A DNA stretch of 64,000 nucleotides. Origin: Micromonospora matsumotoense (GTDB lineage: Bacteria > Actinomycetota > Actinomycetes > Mycobacteriales > Micromonosporaceae). Positions 19,141-27,759 of the stretch are shown piece by piece. The stretch covers positions 124,001 to 188,000 of the forward strand of contig NZ_FMCU01000006.1 of NCBI RefSeq assembly GCF_900091525.1, read 5' to 3'. Both the position numbers and the translations under genes were made by a program. Every line of letters starts with the position of its first letter. Position 1 is the first letter of the stretch. The notes under the pieces were generated by a model. It was not told where the DNA came from, ran no database searches, and saw nothing but the letters and a program-made list of their open reading frames with translations.

Positions 19141-20016
19141 TCAGCGGCGCCGGTGGGCGAAGAGAGCCTGATATGCCGAGTCGGTGCGGAACCATGACAG
19201 CCCCACCGGCCCGGCCGCGTACAACGCGGTGGCGTAGGCGTCGGCCACCGCCAGATCCGGCCCGACGACGGTCGCGGCGACCAACTGCCGGGCCGGTTCG
19301 CCGGTGTGCGGGTCGACCACGTGTCCCTGCCGGCCGCTCACCCCGGAGGTGCCCACCGCGCCGGCCGTCATCTCCAGCACCAGGGGGGCCCGCCGGCCGT
19401 CGGTCGGGTGGTGCACCGCGACCCGCCACGGGCCACCGTGCGCGGCGTGGCCGCGTACCGTCAGGTCGGCGCCGGAGAGCACCGCGTAGTCGGTGATGCC
19501 GGCGGCCCGCAACCGGGTCGCGGCCCGCTCCACCGCCCAGCCGTTGAGCAGGCCGCCGGGGTCGAAGCCGCCGGGGACGGCCCAGGCGTCGAACCAGCCG
19601 TCGGTGGCGGCCCGCATGGCCGCGCAGCGGTCGACCAGGTCGGTCAGCGGCGGGTACGACTCGGGGCTGATCTCGCCGCGTCGCAGCCGGGAGACCAGGC
19701 TCTCCGGCCGGTTCGGCCCGTAGGTGAGGTCGATGGCCCGCAGCTCGGCGACGGCGTCGCGCAGCGCGTCACCGACCGCCCGCCGGCCCAGGTCCTCGGG
19801 GGCGTTGAGCAGGAGCGAGTACTCGGCGGTGCCGGTCCGGACGGAGTGCTGCACGGCGATCCGGCCGCCGGGCGAGTCGCCGGGCCGGTCGAGGCGGTGG
19901 CTGCGGGCGCCCAGGCGCAGGTCGGGGCGGCGTCGGGAGAATGCCGCCTGGTCCACCCAGCGGGTGCGCGGTTGCTCGTCCAGTCGGCCTGGCCCCCGCT
20001 GCTGCTCGGTCCGCAT
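19141..20016 (-). CDS. ApbE-family FAD:protein FMN transferase-like
   Basis: 291 residues from ATG 20016, next to AAGGAG. ApbE enzymes attach FMN covalently to a Thr of target flavoproteins. Family signs are DLTYGPNRPESLVSRL (flavin region), the glycine-rich GGFDPGGLLNGWAVERA (usual D-x-GG-x-x-KG, here with N-G-W in place of K-G), GTSGVSGRQGHVVDPHTGEP, and AVADAYATALYAAG with the metal-binding D-A/S pattern. The protein lacks the lipoprotein signal of many ApbE proteins and the usual Lys, so the activity is likely but not certain. It is divergent from leuB. Confidence 0.75.
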   Translation of the reverse strand: MRTEQQRGPGRLDEQPRTRWVDQAAFSRRRPDLRLGARSHRLDRPGDSPGGRIAVQHSVRTGTAEYSLLLNAPEDLGRRAVGDALRDAVAELRAIDLTYGPNRPESLVSRLRRGEISPESYPPLTDLVDRCAAMRAATDGWFDAWAVPGGFDPGGLLNGWAVERAATRLRAAGITDYAVLSGADLTVRGHAAHGGPWRVAVHHPTDGRRAPLVLEMTAGAVGTSGVSGRQGHVVDPHTGEPARQLVAATVVGPDLAVADAYATALYAAGPVGLSWFRTDSAYQALFAHRRR

Positions 20017-20237
20017 CACACTGCTCCTTCACCGACGGTGCCGCGGCGTCGCGACCGGTCCGTCCCGGGTCCCCACGACCCGTCCTGCACCGACCCTAGG
20101 CAGTGGAGATGACCGCACCATGAATGCTGCCTGGGAGCCTGCTGAGCATTTCGCCCTCCCAGATAATGGAAGGCTCGTACCGGGAGCCGGGACGGCGACG
20201 TACCGTTCACCCCAGCGGACGAGGTGAGGAGCGGCAG

Positions 20238-21269
20238 GTGGCACGGATCGCGGTGGTGGCCGGGGACGGGATCGGACCCGAGGTGGTCGCGCAGGCCCTC
20301 AAGGTCCTCGACGCCGTGCTCCCCGGGGTCGAGGCCACGGAGTACGACCTCGGCGCGGCGCGCTACCACCGCACCGGTGAGGTGCTGCCCGACTCCGTGC
20401 TGACCGAGCTGGCCGGCCACGACGCCATTCTGCTCGGCGCGGTCGGCGACCCCACCGTGCCGCCCGGCGTGCTGGAGCGCGGACTGCTGCTGAAGCTCCG
20501 CTTCGCCTTCGACCAGTACGTCAACCTGCGCCCGTCCCGGCTCTGGCCCGGCGTGCCCGGCCCGCTGGTCAACGTCAAGCCGGGCGAGGTCGACCTGGTC
20601 GTCGTCCGGGAGGGCACCGAGGGGCTCTACGCAGGTGCCGGCGGCAGCCTGCACCGGGACACCCCGGCCGAGGTGGCCACGGAGGAGAGCCTCAACACCC
20701 GGCACGGGGTGGAACGGGTCATCCGGGACGCCTTCGCCCGGGCGGGTCGCCGCGAGCGCCGCAAGGTCACCCTGGTGCACAAGACCAACGTGCTGACCCA
20801 CGCCGGGTCGCTGTGGGCCCGTGCCTTTGCGGCCGTCGCCGCCGAACACCCCGACGTCACCACCGAATACCAGCACGTCGACGCCGCCGCCATGTTCCTG
20901 GTCACCCAGCCCCAGCGGTACGACGTGGTGGTCACCGACAACCTCTTCGGCGACATCCTCACCGACATCGCCGCCGCGGTGACCGGGGGAATCGGCCTGG
21001 CGGCCAGCGGTTGCATCAACCCCACCGGGGCGTACCCGTCGATGTTCGAGCCGGTGCACGGTTCGGCGCCGGACATCGCCGGCAAGGGTGTCGCGGACCC
21101 GGTGGCCGCCGTGCTCTCCGCCGCCCTCCTGCTCGACCAGCTCGGCCACGCCGACGCCGCCGCCCGGGTGACCGGCGCGGTCGCCGCCGAACTGGCCGGC
21201 CGGACGCCGGGCGTGGCGTTGCGCACCGACGAGGTGGGGGACCGGCTCGCCGCGCACGCGGTGGCCTGA
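20238..21269 (+). CDS. leuB: 3-isopropylmalate dehydrogenase
   Basis: 343 residues from GTG 20238, preceded by GTGAGGAG. Oxidatively decarboxylates 3-isopropylmalate in leucine synthesis, and probably the methylmalate step after CimA. Motifs: [56 protein letters not shown] (metal Asp) and [15 protein letters not shown] (NAD specificity). A possible -10 GATAAT lies at 20162-20167. It is followed by ilvE on the same strand after 109 bp that appears to carry its own promoter. Confidence 0.97.
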   Translation: MARIAVVAGDGIGPEVVAQALKVLDAVLPGVEATEYDLGAARYHRTGEVLPDSVLTELAGHDAILLGAVGDPTVPPGVLERGLLLKLRFAFDQYVNLRPSRLWPGVPGPLVNVKPGEVDLVVVREGTEGLYAGAGGSLHRDTPAEVATEESLNTRHGVERVIRDAFARAGRRERRKVTLVHKTNVLTHAGSLWARAFAAVAAEHPDVTTEYQHVDAAAMFLVTQPQRYDVVVTDNLFGDILTDIAAAVTGGIGLAASGCINPTGAYPSMFEPVHGSAPDIAGKGVADPVAAVLSAALLLDQLGHADAAARVTGAVAAELAGRTPGVALRTDEVGDRLAAHAVA

Positions 21270-21295
21270 TCCCACCGGGGGCGGACCTATCCGCT

Positions 21296-21317
21296 GAACG
21301 ACCGTTCGGGGTAGGTT
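21296..21317 (+). promoter_or_regulatory. ilvE promoter area with GAAC-N4-GTTC element
   Basis: GAACGACCGTTC (21296-21307) stands just before a possible -10 TAGGTT (21312-21317). GAAC-N4-GTTC is the core of the actinobacterial LexA box, but the flanks match only partly, and control of an aminotransferase by LexA would be odd. Confidence 0.25.
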
Positions 21318-21378
21318 TCTGAACAGCAGCTCGGTGCGTGGTCCCCGCGTGCCGTCAACCCGCAGGGAGGTCAGCGCG

Positions 21379-22476
21379 ATGAGCGGTGGTGACATGCTCG
21401 ATTTCGAGATCCGTCCGAATCCCGCGCCGGTATCCGCCGTCGAACGGGCCGCCCTGCTGGTCGACCCCGGCTTCGGCCGGGTCTTCACCGACCACATGGT
21501 GACCATCCGGTACGCCGACGGCAAGGGCTGGTACGACCCCCGGATCGAGGCCCGTGCGCCGATCCCGATGGACCCGGCGAGCGCCGTCCTGCACTACGCG
21601 CAGGAGATCTTCGAGGGGCTGAAGGCGTACCGGACGGCCGACGGCTCGATCACCATGTTCCGGCCGGAGGCCAACGCGGCCCGGTTCATCGCCTCCGCGC
21701 GGCGGCTGGCCATGCCGGAGCTGCCGGCGGAGCTGTTCGTCGAGTCGCTGCGCAAGCTGGTCGAGATCGACCGGGACTGGATTCCCGAGGGCGCCGACAC
21801 CAGCCTCTACCTGCGGCCGTTCATGTTCGCCAGCGAGGTCTTCCTCGGGGTCCGCCCCGCCAACGAATACCTCTACTGCGTCATCGCCTCGCCGGCCGGC
21901 GCCTACTTCGCCGGTGGGGTCAAGCCGGTCACCGTCTGGGTCTCCCCGGACTACACCCGGGCGGCTCCCGGTGGCACCGGCGCGGCCAAGTGTGGCGGCA
22001 ACTACGCCGCGTCGCTCTCCGCCCAGGCGGAGGCGATCGAGGCCGGGTGTGACCAGGTGGTCTTCCTGGACGCGGTGGAGCGCCGCTACGTCGAGGAACT
22101 GGGCGGCATGAACGTCTTCTTCGTCTACGACGACAACACCCTGGTCACCCCGCCGCTGACCGGCACGATCCTGCCGGGCATCACCCGGGACGCGCTGCTC
22201 GCCCTGGCCGCCGCCTCCGGGCACCAGGTCGTCGAACGACCGGTCAGCTTCGCCGAGTGGCAGGCCGACGCGGAGAGCGGCCGGCTGCGCGAGGTCTTCG
22301 CCTGCGGCACCGCCGCGGTGATCACCCCGGTCGCCCGGGTGCGTCACCCCGGCGGCGAGTTCGTGATCGGCGGCGGTGAGCCGGGCCGGTCCACCTCCGC
22401 GCTGCGGGAGCAGTTGGTGGCGGTCCAGCGCGGCGACGCCCCCGACCCGCACGGCTGGGTGACGCACATCCGCTGA
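21379..22476 (+). CDS. ilvE: Branched-chain amino acid aminotransferase
   Basis: 365 residues from ATG 21379 behind GGGAGG. A class IV PLP transaminase catalysing the last step of valine, leucine and isoleucine synthesis. The PLP lysine is K204 in GGTGAAKCGGNYAASL. Other family motifs: HYAQEIFEGLKAYR, RPFMFASEVFLGV, EELGGMNVFFVY and EVFACGTAAVITPV. Length fits the BCAT-II type. Follows leuB. Confidence 0.97.
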   Translation: MSGGDMLDFEIRPNPAPVSAVERAALLVDPGFGRVFTDHMVTIRYADGKGWYDPRIEARAPIPMDPASAVLHYAQEIFEGLKAYRTADGSITMFRPEANAARFIASARRLAMPELPAELFVESLRKLVEIDRDWIPEGADTSLYLRPFMFASEVFLGVRPANEYLYCVIASPAGAYFAGGVKPVTVWVSPDYTRAAPGGTGAAKCGGNYAASLSAQAEAIEAGCDQVVFLDAVERRYVEELGGMNVFFVYDDNTLVTPPLTGTILPGITRDALLALAAASGHQVVERPVSFAEWQADAESGRLREVFACGTAAVITPVARVRHPGGEFVIGGGEPGRSTSALREQLVAVQRGDAPDPHGWVTHIR

Positions 22477-22491
22477 CCGCCCGGGGCCGGG

Positions 22492-23247
22492 TCACTCCGG
22501 TGTGGGCTGCTCCAGCAGGTGGTCGCGGAGGGCGGCGAGCTGGGCGTCCGTCACACCCGCGTGGTGCAGGTAGTCCTCGATCGAGCCGTGCCGCTGGCGG
22601 AGTTCGGCGAGGAAGAGCGACATCGCCTCGGCGGGGGAGCCGAGGAAGGGGGCGGGTGGCTTCTGGGCGTCCGGCATGGCCTCCGCCAGCCAGGCGCTGA
22701 ACCGCTGGGACGCCTCGGCGCTCAGCGCGTAGTCCGCGGCGATCCGGTCGTCGTCGACGCCCAGCACCGACAGGGTCAGCGCGCAGACGATGCCGGTGCG
22801 GTCCTTGCCCGCGACGCAGTGCACCAGGACGGGGGCGTTGGCGCTGTCGGCGATCAGGCCGACCGCCTCGGCCAGCCCGGCGGTGCCGGTCTCGGCGAGG
22901 TCGGCGTAGCGGTCGGCGAGGTAGCGGGCCAGGCTGGAATCCGGGTCGTGCGTCTGCGCCGCCCAGTCGGCGTGTTCCGGGTGGATGTGCCGGTAGGACA
23001 GGCCGTCCAGGTCGGGCACCCGGCCGTCCCGGTCCACCTCGGTCGGGCGGCGCAGGTCGATCACGGTGCGGATGCCGAGGGCGCTGAACGCTTCCCGGTC
23101 GGTGCCGTCGATCCGGTGCGGGGAGTCCGACCGGTAGAGCCGCCCCCAGCGGACGGTGCGGGCGTCGTGGCCGGGATAGCCACCCACGTCGCGGAAGTTG
23201 AACATCGCAGCGAACGGGATCCGGCGGCTGTCCTCGGTGGGGTTCAC
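22492..23247 (-). CDS. Tyrosine/dual-specificity protein phosphatase (PTP-like)
   Basis: 251 residues. The P-loop VHCVAGKDRTG contains catalytic C144 and R150. The N-terminus FNFRDVGGYPGHDARTVRWGRLYRSD is the hallmark of the tyrosine phosphatase family 3 that includes MptpB/LipA-like lipid and protein phosphatases. A general acid is expected in the HPEHADWAAQT region. No signal peptide is seen, so it is cytoplasmic or exported by another route. Convergent with ilvE, only 15 bp apart. Confidence 0.88.
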   Translation of the reverse strand: MNPTEDSRRIPFAAMFNFRDVGGYPGHDARTVRWGRLYRSDSPHRIDGTDREAFSALGIRTVIDLRRPTEVDRDGRVPDLDGLSYRHIHPEHADWAAQTHDPDSSLARYLADRYADLAETGTAGLAEAVGLIADSANAPVLVHCVAGKDRTGIVCALTLSVLGVDDDRIAADYALSAEASQRFSAWLAEAMPDAQKPPAPFLGSPAEAMSLFLAELRQRHGSIEDYLHHAGVTDAQLAALRDHLLEQPTPE

Positions 23248-23259
23248 CCGGACACGGTA

Positions 23260-23295
23260 ACGGCCGGCGGGGCGTGTGTACGCCCCGCCGGCCGT
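23260..23295 (-). terminator. 15-bp hairpin terminator
   Basis: Perfect arms around a 6-nt loop TGTGTA, between the end of the PRC-barrel gene and the start of the phosphatase gene, both on the minus strand. Confidence 0.75.
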
Positions 23296-23348
23296 GGCCT
23301 TCGATCGACCGCCATGCCCGTCGACCGCCTACCGGGCCGTCCGACCGG

Positions 23349-23807
23349 CTACCGGGCGGTGCCCGGGGGAAGGTTGCCGTAGGTGTCGTCGTAGTAGCCG
23401 CCCAGCTTGTCCCGGTAGGCCGGGTCGCTGTGGCTGGTCTCGTCGTACTCGGGAGCGGCCTTGATCTGGTCCTTGGTGCGGTCGACGTGGACCTTCCGGT
23501 CGTCGTGGTCGACCTGGTTGATGGTGCCGGCGGGGAGCATCACCTTCTTGCCGAAGATCCACGGGCCGGTGTCGACGACCAGGTAGCTGCCGCCGACCTC
23601 GTGGCTGGCCTCGTCGATCTTGCCGATGCCGCCGTCGGTCGCCTCGACCTTGTAGCCGACCAGGTCGGCGTCGGCGACCCCGGCCTCGTCGCGGTAACTC
23701 CACGGGTTGAACGCCCCGCCGGGGGCGCCGCCGGCGATCGCGCCCTGGCCGTCGTCGACCATCGGGTCCGTGGTGCCGTGGGCGGTGTGCGGGTCGAGCC
23801 TGTCCAT
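23349..23807 (-). CDS. PRC-barrel domain protein
   Basis: 152 residues from ATG 23807. Residues ~45-115 form a PRC-barrel: DLVGYKVEATDGGIGKIDEA, GGSYLVVDTGPWIFGKKVMLP, and VHVDRTKDQIKAAPEY. Such cytoplasmic proteins are common stress-linked or housekeeping proteins in actinobacteria with no defined reaction. The C-terminus is charged and Tyr/Gly-rich (DKLGGYYDDTYGNLPPG). Divergent from cimA. Confidence 0.85.
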   Translation of the reverse strand: MDRLDPHTAHGTTDPMVDDGQGAIAGGAPGGAFNPWSYRDEAGVADADLVGYKVEATDGGIGKIDEASHEVGGSYLVVDTGPWIFGKKVMLPAGTINQVDHDDRKVHVDRTKDQIKAAPEYDETSHSDPAYRDKLGGYYDDTYGNLPPGTAR

Positions 23808-23958
23808 GAGAACTCCTGCCTCGACTGCCGTAGTCGTTATCGGAGAAAAGCGCTTCGTGTCCGCATCTGAGGTACCCGAGGGGAGACGTCCCACACATCC
23901 CGTCCCGGGATGTGGATTCTGCCTCCCAGAATCGGGGCGGAGTGGCAGAGTGGCGACC

Positions 23959-23991
23959 GTGACCAGCTCCGCCCGCATTATTGGCAGCTAG
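23959..23991 (+). CDS. cimA leader peptide with tandem isoleucine codons
   Basis: GTG at 23959 encodes MTSSARIIGS then TAG. The two Ile codons are both ATT, rare here where ATC is the rule, and are adjacent. An extended GC-rich hairpin and a T-run terminator follow before cimA. Isoleucine is the end product of the citramalate route, so an isoleucine-sensing attenuator is the direct reading. Confidence 0.75.
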   Translation: MTSSARIIGS

Positions 23992-24050
23992 CGCGCCGGC
24001 CTCCCCTCCGCCGAGCGCGCAGACCTCCCGCATCCGCGGGGGGTCTTTTT
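23991..24050 (+). promoter_or_regulatory. cimA attenuator (hairpin plus T-run terminator)
   Basis: GCGCGC (23991-23996) can pair with GCGCGC (24015-24020). Next, 24021-24031 pairs with 24036-24046 over 11 bp with one G-T pair and an ATCC loop; TTTTT at 24046-24050 follows. The terminator ends 43 bp before cimA and after no other gene, so it is an attenuator. Confidence 0.75.
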
Positions 24051-24093
24051 GTTGCCCCCGCAAGGTTCGACGGTCCGAAGAAAGGGACTCGCG

Positions 24094-25677
24094 ATGACGT
24101 TCCAGGTCTACGACACCACGCTGCGTGACGGCGCCCAGCGCGAGGGGCTCAGCTACTCGGTGATCGACAAGCTCGCGGTGGCCCGGCTGCTCGACGAGTT
24201 CGGGGTCGGCTTCATCGAGGGCGGATGGCCGGGCGCCGTGCCGAAGGACACCGAGTTCTTCCGCCGGGCGCGCACCGAGCTGGATCTGCGGCACGCCCTG
24301 CTGGTCGCGTTCGGGGCCACCCGCAAGGCCGGGGTCGCCGTCGCCGACGACCCGCAGGTGCGCGCGCTGCTCGACGCGCAGACCCCGGCCGTCGCGCTGG
24401 TCGCCAAGGCCGACATCCGGCACGTCGAACGCGCCCTGCGCACCACCGGCGCGGAGAACCTGGCGATGGTCCGGGACACGGTCACCCACCTGGTAGCCGA
24501 GGGGCGGCGGGTCTTCGTCGACGGCGAGCACTTCTTCGACGGGTACCGGCACGACCCGGCGTACACCGCCTCGGTGGTCGAGACCGCGCTCGCCGCCGGT
24601 GCCGAGCGGTTCGTGCTCTGCGACACCAACGGGGGGATGCTGCCGTCCCAGGTGACCGCCGCGATCGCCGACCTGACCGTGCGGACCGGGATCGCCCCGG
24701 AGCTGTTCGGCATGCACGCCCAGAACGACACCGCCTGCGCGGTGGCCAACACGATCGCGGCCGTCGAGGCCGGGGTCCGGCACGTCCAGGGCACCGCCAA
24801 CGGGTACGGCGAGCGCCCCGGCAACGCCGACCTCTTCGCCGTCGTGGCCAACCTCCAGCTCAAGCTCGGGCTGCCCGTCCTACCCGACGGCTGCCTGGAA
24901 CAGATGGTGCGGGTCTCGCACGCCATCGCCGAGATCGCCAACATCGCCCCCGACACCCACCAGGCGTACGCCGGGGCCGCCGCCTTCGCCCACAAGGCGG
25001 GGTTGCACGCGAGCGCGATCAAGGTCGACCCGTTGCTCTACAACCACGTGGACCCGTCGGTGGTGGGCAACGACATGCGGATCCTGGTGACCGAGATGGC
25101 CGGCCGGGCCAGCATCGAGCTGAAGAGCCGCGAGCTGGGTCTTGACCTGGCCGGCCATCCGGACGCCGTGTCGAAGGTGACCACCCGGGTCAAGGAGCTG
25201 GAGGCGGAGGGCTGGTCGTTCGAGGCCGCCGACGCGTCGTTCGAGCTGCTGGTCCGCTCCGAGCTGCCGGATGCCGCCCCGGTGCGACCGTTCGCGCTGG
25301 AGTCGTACCGGGTGCTGGTCGAGCACCGGGAGGACGGCGCGGTGGTCTCCGAGGCGACCGTGAAGATCCGGGTACGCGGTGAGCGGGTGATCGCCACCGC
25401 CGAGGGCAACGGCCCGGTCAACGCCCTCGACGAGGCGCTGCGGGTCGGGCTGTCCCGGTACTACCCGCAGCTGCGCCACTTCGAGCTGGCCGACTACAAG
25501 GTGCGCATCCTGGAGGGCACCCACGGCACCGGCGCGGTGACCCGGGTGCTGGTGGAGACGGCCGACGGGACCGGCCGCGACTGGACCACCGTCGGCGTGC
25601 ACCCCAACGTGGTGGAAGCCTCCTGGCACGCCCTGGTCGACGCCCTCACCTACGGCCTCGACCGGGCCCGGGTCTGA
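24094..25677 (+). CDS. cimA: Citramalate synthase
   Basis: 527 residues from ATG 24094. Condenses pyruvate and acetyl-CoA to (R)-citramalate, the threonine-independent entry to isoleucine. The HMG-like TIM barrel opens with VYDTTLRDGAQREGLSYS; GGWPGAVPKDTEFF, CDTNGGMLPSQV, FGMHAQNDTACAVAN (metal His) and HVQGTANGYGERPGNADL follow. The C-terminal ~160 residues form the LeuA-type allosteric domain. The long form and the FIEGGWPG motif separate it from LeuA and homocitrate synthase. Its leader senses isoleucine, matching product control. Confidence 0.93.
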   Translation: MTFQVYDTTLRDGAQREGLSYSVIDKLAVARLLDEFGVGFIEGGWPGAVPKDTEFFRRARTELDLRHALLVAFGATRKAGVAVADDPQVRALLDAQTPAVALVAKADIRHVERALRTTGAENLAMVRDTVTHLVAEGRRVFVDGEHFFDGYRHDPAYTASVVETALAAGAERFVLCDTNGGMLPSQVTAAIADLTVRTGIAPELFGMHAQNDTACAVANTIAAVEAGVRHVQGTANGYGERPGNADLFAVVANLQLKLGLPVLPDGCLEQMVRVSHAIAEIANIAPDTHQAYAGAAAFAHKAGLHASAIKVDPLLYNHVDPSVVGNDMRILVTEMAGRASIELKSRELGLDLAGHPDAVSKVTTRVKELEAEGWSFEAADASFELLVRSELPDAAPVRPFALESYRVLVEHREDGAVVSEATVKIRVRGERVIATAEGNGPVNALDEALRVGLSRYYPQLRHFELADYKVRILEGTHGTGAVTRVLVETADGTGRDWTTVGVHPNVVEASWHALVDALTYGLDRARV

Positions 25678-25693
25678 GCCGGCGTTCCCGCCG

Positions 25694-26677
25694 TCACGGG
25701 GTGGGCAGGCGCAGGGTGGCCAGCACGGCGCGGTGGTCGGTGGCGGGTATCTGGTGGACGGTGACCGCGTGGACGGCGATCCGGCGGTCGACCAGGACGT
25801 GGTCGATGGTGACCGGCGGGATCGGGTCGCCGTCGTACGGGCCCCACGTGCCCACCAGCCCTGCCCCGACGGCGTCGGCGGCGTCCACGTATCCGCTCGC
25901 CAGGAGGGCACGCAACGGGGAATGGTCGAGGGTGGCGTTGAAGTCCCCGGCGAGGATGCCGAGCTGACCGTCGGGGGTGGCGCGCGGCTGGGCCGCCAGG
26001 TCGGTGCGCCACTCGCCGACCACCCCGACCGACCAGGGTGCCGCCGGGTGGGCCGACTCCACCCGTAGCGCCGGCGCACCGGGCACCGCCACCGTCGCGT
26101 ACGCCTGGGTGAACGCGAAGCCGGCGTTGCGTCGGAAGCCTCCGGCGGAGAGCGGGAAACGGGCGTAGAGCCCGGACCCGGTCGTGCCCACCTCGGGGTG
26201 GAGTTGGCGGTGGGGGAGCAGGTCGGCGAGGCCGGCCCGGTCGAGGGCGCCCCGCGCCGCCGGGGTGAACTCCTGCACGGTGAGCACGTCCACCTGGTGC
26301 CGGCGGACCAGCGCGACCAGGGTGGCCGCGTCGGCACCCCCCTTGAGCAGGTTGGCGGTGAGCAGTCGCAGCTCGGGCCCCTGGACCGCCGGCTGCCCGG
26401 CGGGCAGCGCGCGGGGTGCCACCGCACCGACCAGGGCCAGCGCCGCGACCGTCGCGGCCACCGCCGGCCACCGGCGTCGCAGGGCGAGGGTCAGGGCCAG
26501 CGCCAGCAGGCTCCACCCCGCGACGTACGGCGTGAAGGCGAGCGCCTGCACCAGCGGGCCCCGGTCCAGCCCGGCGAGGCGGACCACCGCCCAGGCGAGG
26601 CCGGGTGCCACCGCCAGCCAGCAGATCAGGGTGGCGGCGGGACGTCGGGTGGTGGACGGCGTCGAGATCAGGAGCAC
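25694..26677 (-). CDS. Membrane-anchored endonuclease/exonuclease/phosphatase-family protein
   Basis: Translation is taken from GTG 26677, seven nt after a TAGGCT -10 on the minus strand, a leaderless layout repeated in this window; ATG 26731 is an alternative. About three transmembrane segments fill the first ~85 residues. The EEP domain follows: LLTANLLKGG, VLTVQEFTPAA (metal Glu), VESAHPAAPW, GILAGDFNATLDHS, TIDHVLVDRR and ATDHRAVLATL (catalytic His). Related proteins are annotated as putative extracellular nucleases or lipid phosphodiesterases; the substrate is not known. Confidence 0.82.
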   Translation of the reverse strand: MLLISTPSTTRRPAATLICWLAVAPGLAWAVVRLAGLDRGPLVQALAFTPYVAGWSLLALALTLALRRRWPAVAATVAALALVGAVAPRALPAGQPAVQGPELRLLTANLLKGGADAATLVALVRRHQVDVLTVQEFTPAARGALDRAGLADLLPHRQLHPEVGTTGSGLYARFPLSAGGFRRNAGFAFTQAYATVAVPGAPALRVESAHPAAPWSVGVVGEWRTDLAAQPRATPDGQLGILAGDFNATLDHSPLRALLASGYVDAADAVGAGLVGTWGPYDGDPIPPVTIDHVLVDRRIAVHAVTVHQIPATDHRAVLATLRLPTP

Positions 26678-27026
26678 GGCGGCCAGCCTAGTGGCCGACG
26701 CCGTTGCGCAGGGACGCCGGAGCCGATTCATGAATGGGTGAGAGTTCATCTTTCGCAATTTCCAACATCATTTTAAAGATGGCAAAACGGATTGGCTCGC
26801 TATTGACGCTCCGCTTTTGCTGATGTTACGTTCCTCCTCGTTGAGGTGCCGCAACGGAGCGTAGTAATCCCAGCTCAGACCGGTTGGAAGCGTTGTTCGT
26901 CCAACACTTCCGGCGCGGGTGGAGTTCTTCTGTCCGCGTCATTTCCGGCCCGTCCGCACCAGACCCATCCGGCTCTCCGAACGGTGGGCCGGCCGTATTG
27001 CCACGGTCACAAAAGGGAGACCTGTC
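26678..27026. other. AT-rich intergenic region with promoter and structured 5' UTR
   Basis: The most AT-rich stretch of the window (about 26735-26835). No ORF of note. It carries the promoter of the secreted protein at 27027. GGAAGCGTTG (26886-26895) can pair with CAACACTTCC (26902-26911) in the ~190-nt untranslated leader. Confidence 0.55.
26803..26832 (+). promoter_or_regulatory. Vegetative promoter of secreted protein
   Basis: TTGACG (26803-26808), 18-bp spacer, TACGTT (26827-26832). Confidence 0.65.
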
Positions 27027-27548
27027 ATGGCCACATTCTTCAGGCGTAAGGCGGCGGCGGTGACGCTCGGCGTCCTGGCGCTCACCCTGGCCGGCGGCGG
27101 GATCGCCGTCGCCCAGCCGGCGACCAAGGCCCCGGCCGAGGTAGCTCAGCCCGGGGCTCAGCAGGCCGGCGTCGCCGGTCAGCCGTCCGTAACTGCGGCC
27201 GAAGCCCAGCAGGCCCGCGCGGCGCTGAAGGTGTCGCTCGCCCCGCCGGCCGCAGGTTCGGTCGCCTGGGCGGTCGTCACCAGCGGCGGCACCCTGCTCC
27301 AGCACTCGGCCAACGTCGTCTCGGCGACCAAGTACGGCACCGGCCAGTACCAGGTGCTGCTCGACTACAGCGTGGTCGGGAAGGCGTTCCAGGCCACCAT
27401 CGGCACCAACGACCAGTTCAACGTGCCGCCGGCCGGTGAGATCTCGGTCGCGCCGCGCAACCAGACGCCGAACGGCGTCTTCGTCCAGACGTACAGCTCC
27501 GGCGGATCGGTGTCCAGCAAGCCGTTCCACCTGTTCGTCGCCAACTGA
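27027..27548 (+). CDS. Secreted hypothetical protein
   Basis: 173 residues from ATG 27027 behind AAAGGGAG. A Sec signal peptide (FRRKAAAVTLGVLALTLAGGG, cleavage near AVAQ) is followed by an Ala/Gln/Pro-rich stretch and a compact ~105-residue domain (SVAWAVVTSGGTLLQHSANV, TGQYQVLLDYSVVGKAFQATIG, VFVQTYSSGGSVSSKPFHLFVAN) that looks all-beta. No cysteines. Function unknown. The strong promoter, long leader and a terminator of its own suggest it is abundant and independently regulated. Confidence 0.8.
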   Translation: MATFFRRKAAAVTLGVLALTLAGGGIAVAQPATKAPAEVAQPGAQQAGVAGQPSVTAAEAQQARAALKVSLAPPAAGSVAWAVVTSGGTLLQHSANVVSATKYGTGQYQVLLDYSVVGKAFQATIGTNDQFNVPPAGEISVAPRNQTPNGVFVQTYSSGGSVSSKPFHLFVAN

Positions 27549-27562
27549 GGCGCGGCCCCGTC

Positions 27563-27598
27563 GACGGTGTCGGCCCCCACCCGGGGGTCGGCACCGTC
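27563..27598 (+). terminator. Terminator of secreted protein gene
   Basis: An extended, slightly imperfect hairpin (GACGGTG arm at 27563 pairing to 27598) just after the stop at 27548. Confidence 0.7.
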
Positions 27599-27759
27599 TG
27601 CTGTGGAGGCCCGTCGTCGACACCGGCCGGGGTACGGCTCCTACCGCCTCACGGTGTTGCCGCCCCAACGGGCAGGTCGTCCCGATCCGGGTGGGAAACC
27701 GCCTGACAGGAGCGGAAATTCCGACGTTTGCCTGCCGGCCGCCCCGGGAAGCAAGCACC

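Noticed and set aside
27599..27759. Possible riboswitch before moxR
   Set aside because: No conserved riboswitch core recognised; only weak hairpins and no clear terminator switch.
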